From Brevibacterium linens ATCC 9172 (GTDB lineage: Bacteria; Actinomycetota; Actinomycetes; Actinomycetales; Brevibacteriaceae): a stretch of 64,000 nucleotides of DNA. Position 1 is the first letter of the stretch. Every line of letters begins with the position of its first letter. The stretch covers positions 1 through 64,000 of the forward strand of contig NZ_FXYY01000017.1 of NCBI RefSeq assembly GCF_900169165.1. The letters run 5' to 3'. Under the pieces are notes generated by a model. That model was not told the origin of the DNA and ran no database searches. It worked only from the letters and a program-made list of their open reading frames with translations. Positions 62,127 to 64,000 of this stretch are shown one piece after another. The translations under genes were made by a program, and so were the position numbers.

Positions 62127-62750
62127 TCAGTGGGCGGTCATCGCCGAGGCGACATATCCGCAGACATGTCGACCATCGACGACGAGGTCGGTATGGGCCA
62201 GGTGCGCGAGCAGGCGCACGAGCTCTGCGCGTTCACGGGCCTTGATGTTCTCGTGCACGGTCTCCTCGGTGTCGTCATCGCCGATGGGAACCGCGTACTG
62301 GGTGATGATCGGTCCGGTGTCGACTCCCGAATCGACGAGGTGGATGGTTCCACCGGTCAGCTTCACCCCGTGGGCGAGCGCATCGCGGACTCCGTGTGCC
62401 CCGGGAAACGATGGCAGCAGCGCCGGATGGGTGTTGATGATCCTGGATGGGAAGGCGTCGACGAAGACGGGGCCGAGGATGCGCATGAATCCGGCGGAGA
62501 TCACCCAGTCCGGGGCAAGCTCGGCCACCGTGTCCTTCAGCGCCCGGTTCCATTCGTCACGGCCGGCGTAGTCCTTGGGTCGGACGACGAAGGTGGGAAT
62601 CGCATGCCGTTCTGCCCGCTCCAGGACCCCGGCCGTGGTCGAGTCGGCTCCGATGGCGACGATATCGACTCCGCGGGTTCCATCGGCGAAAGCGTCGATG
62701 ACGGACTGCGTGAGGGTACCGGAACCGGATGCCAGAAGAACGATGCGCAC
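62127..62750 (-). CDS. purN: Phosphoribosylglycinamide formyltransferase
   Basis: This 207-residue enzyme transfers formyl from 10-formyl-THF to GAR. RIVLLASGSGTLTQSVIDAF (phosphate site), VISAGFMRILGPVFVDAF, and the catalytic INTHPALLPSFPGAHGVRDA with N-x-H are visible, then GGTIHLVDSGVDTGPII. GTG 62750 is preferred because TAGACT lies exactly 6 bases upstream; GTG 62756 would add two residues. Confidence 0.94.
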   Translation of the reverse strand: MRIVLLASGSGTLTQSVIDAFADGTRGVDIVAIGADSTTAGVLERAERHAIPTFVVRPKDYAGRDEWNRALKDTVAELAPDWVISAGFMRILGPVFVDAFPSRIINTHPALLPSFPGAHGVRDALAHGVKLTGGTIHLVDSGVDTGPIITQYAVPIGDDDTEETVHENIKARERAELVRLLAHLAHTDLVVDGRHVCGYVASAMTAH

Positions 62751-62756
62751 CCGCAC

Positions 62757-62762
62757 AGTCTA
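62757..62762 (-). promoter_or_regulatory. -10 element of purN (leaderless)
   Basis: TAGACT, then GTGCGG, then GTG 62750, on the minus strand. Confidence 0.55.
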
Positions 62763-62852
62763 ACGTCTGCAGCTCGTGGACGATGCCCGACGGTCACCCT
62801 GCGGACACGGGCCGCCGAGGCATTTGTCAGTCGACTGTGAGAAACTGATCCG

Positions 62853-63305
62853 GTGACGTCACCGCAGAATACCGAAGAGAAGAAAGCGCCGACTCCCGAA
62901 GAGGAGGCACAGGCCGCACCCGCACGGCATGGACTGGTCCTGATACTGCTGATCCTCGCCTCGGTGCTGACGTTCACGTATCAGCTGCCGTTCAAGCTCG
63001 CCGCCATCGGCTTCGCCGTCGCCGCGGTCGTGTGGTCGGTGAAGTACATCGTCGCCGTCGTCAGAGCCAAGCAGCGCCGGAACATGTCCTTGGGCATCCT
63101 CGGCGGTCTGCTCAGCATCTATCTCATCTTCTCCACGATGTCCTCGGTCATCCTCTGGCCGGTGCAGTCGAAGTACGAAGAATGCCTGCGCGATGCGATC
63201 ACCCAGCAGGCCCAGATCTCGTGTACGAGCGACTATCAGTCCGGCCTGGGCGACTGGTTCAAGCAGATCACCGGCCAAGACCTCGAACTGCCCGGCACCA
63301 ACTGA
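62853..63305 (+). CDS. Membrane protein of unknown function between purN and the DUF6350 gene
   Basis: This 150-residue protein has a charged N-terminus (TEEKKAPTPEEEAQ), three helices (GLVLILLILASVLTFTY, LAAIGFAVAAVVWSVKYIVA, LGILGGLLSIYLIFSTMSSV) and an extracytoplasmic tail of about 40 residues with two cysteines (YEECLRDAITQQAQISCTSD) that could form a disulfide. I recognise no family. It runs opposite to the surrounding purine-operon genes. GTG 62853 has GAAACT six bases before it, a weak leaderless signal. Confidence 0.6.
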   Translation: MTSPQNTEEKKAPTPEEEAQAAPARHGLVLILLILASVLTFTYQLPFKLAAIGFAVAAVVWSVKYIVAVVRAKQRRNMSLGILGGLLSIYLIFSTMSSVILWPVQSKYEECLRDAITQQAQISCTSDYQSGLGDWFKQITGQDLELPGTN

Positions 63306-63321
63306 TCCACGGAGCCCGGCC

Positions 63322-63377
63322 CCGATCCTTCTGGCACCGATCCTTCTGGCGCCGGCCTTCAGCGCCGGCCTTCAACG
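63322..63377. repeat. Short tandem repeats after the 62853-63305 gene
   Basis: CCGATCCTTCTGGC plus one base is repeated twice (63322-63336, 63337-63351), followed directly by two copies of CCGGCCTTCA plus three bases (63352-63364, 63365-63377). No hairpin comparable to the other terminators is present. Bases 63306-63441 contain no gene. Confidence 0.7.
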
Positions 63378-63441
63378 CTGTTCCCCTCACCGCGGATGCC
63401 CTCGCCTCACGCTTGACCCCTCACCGAGGCGGCATCCCCGT

Positions 63442-64000
63442 CTATCGCGGTTCGTCGTCGTTGACGACGCCGTCGACCGGCTCCGGCTCGTCCTCGCCGA
63501 ATGCCTCTGATCCGTCTGCCTCATCGAAGGCATCCTCGTCGTCTCCATCCTCATCGTCATCGGCGAAATCGGAGTCGACGGTGTGCAGACCGGAGAGTCT
63601 GATCAAGAGGAGTCCGGCGGCCATGCCCGCACCGATCCACCCCGTGATCGCCGGTGCCGACGTCAGTGCCGAAGGTCCGAACCCGGACAGGCCCAGTGGG
63701 CCCATGGCTCCGCGGGCGAACAGGGCGAGGACCTCGACGATGACGAACAGTATCCCGATCGCGATTCCCAGTCCGATCCACGACTGCTCGGCGATGTCGC
63801 GAGCTCGGTCGCGGCCGAGGATGACGCACAGCAGCCCGAGCAGCACTAGGAGTCCCGGTGCGGCCGCCGTCCACGCCGGATAGTCCCCGCTCAGCAGCTG
63901 CAGCACGTGCACATCGGGCACCGGAGCGGAGGTCGAGGTGAATGCCGAGCTCGTCCCGGCCCCGCCGATGCCCACTCCCGTCCCGGCAGTCCAGGACACG
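63442..64000 (-). CDS. C-terminal part of a DUF6350/PerM-like membrane protein; runs off the window
   Basis: The visible 185 or so residues are the end of a polytopic membrane protein: helices at TAAAPGLLVLLGLLCVILG, WIGLGIAIGILFVIVEVLAL and APAITGWIGAGMAAGLLLIR, then a strongly acidic tail (DDDEDGDDEDAFDEADG). Position upstream of purN and the helix pattern fit the actinobacterial DUF6350 (cell division protein PerM-like) family. The gene has no start in the window. Confidence 0.75.
   Translation of the reverse strand, partial: VSWTAGTGVGIGGAGTSSAFTSTSAPVPDVHVLQLLSGDYPAWTAAAPGLLVLLGLLCVILGRDRARDIAEQSWIGLGIAIGILFVIVEVLALFARGAMGPLGLSGFGPSALTSAPAITGWIGAGMAAGLLLIRLSGLHTVDSDFADDDEDGDDEDAFDEADGSEAFGEDEPEPVDGVVNDDEPR

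Overview
The window is high-GC DNA with dense genes. Translation starts are ATG, GTG or occasionally TTG. The actinobacterial features are myo-inositol-phosphate synthase, a FtsB/DivIC-DUF501-Ppx block behind enolase, a tRNA-Gln-glmU-prs-rplY-pth block, DUF3017/DUF6350 genes flanking purN-purH, and many genes that appear to be transcribed without a leader. Taken together this suggests Actinomycetota, order Micrococcales; a Brevibacterium-like genome is my best guess, from memory of the families only. Most of the window is ordinary chromosome. I see no insertion sequence, prophage, integrase or CRISPR array.

Layout. 1-4369: the tail of a dipeptide ABC importer operon (permease fragment, second permease, two ATPases) followed by an isoaspartyl dipeptidase, so the unit imports and cleaves small (iso)peptides. 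4431-5795: divergent AraC-type regulator and VOC protein. 5824-8160: a sodium:solute symporter between a tiny one-helix membrane protein and a soluble unknown protein. 8315-10241: a membrane-anchored molybdopterin oxidoreductase. 10503-14472: Bax-inhibitor-like protein, AbgT transporter and Ino1. 14625-21002: release factor 3 and HrpA helicase. 21063-26694: Nramp-like transporter, DinB-like protein, two DUF202 proteins, AEC transporter and DUF1461 protein. 26865-29121: PPK2 and an MFS transporter. 29212-29288: an odd tRNA with anticodon UAA.

29357-33909: the biotin operon bioB-bioA-bioF-bioD, read leftward behind a probable BioQ operator; bioB and bioF each carry an apparent single-base frameshift. 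33982-36222: an unknown protein, a broken amide-hydrolase remnant, and a divergent HxlR regulator/NAD(P)-binding protein pair. 36339-45209: NDH-2, a mycosin-like subtilase with ppx-DUF501-ftsB, a decayed AbiEi/DUF559 gene, enolase, a frameshifted tyrosine phosphatase, MazG and a CsbD-like protein. 45330-56638: Mfd, an arylsulfotransferase-like lipoprotein, rhomboid, pth-rplY, an alpha/beta hydrolase, prs-glmU and tRNA-Gln. 56703-64000: a small membrane protein, UvrD/PcrA helicase, an Rv0909-type small protein, the purine genes purN-purH-DUF3017 and the end of a DUF6350 gene.

Two sequence-wide patterns stand out. At least sixteen genes carry a TANNNT-like -10 hexamer 6 or 7 bases before the start codon, as expected for leaderless mRNAs, while operon-internal and highly expressed genes have AGGAG-type ribosome sites. 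The 10-mer GCCGAGGCGG is strongly over-represented on both strands. Three apparent single-base frameshifts (two in or next to C/G homopolymers) may be real decay or sequencing error, and this must be settled before calling the strain biotin-defective.
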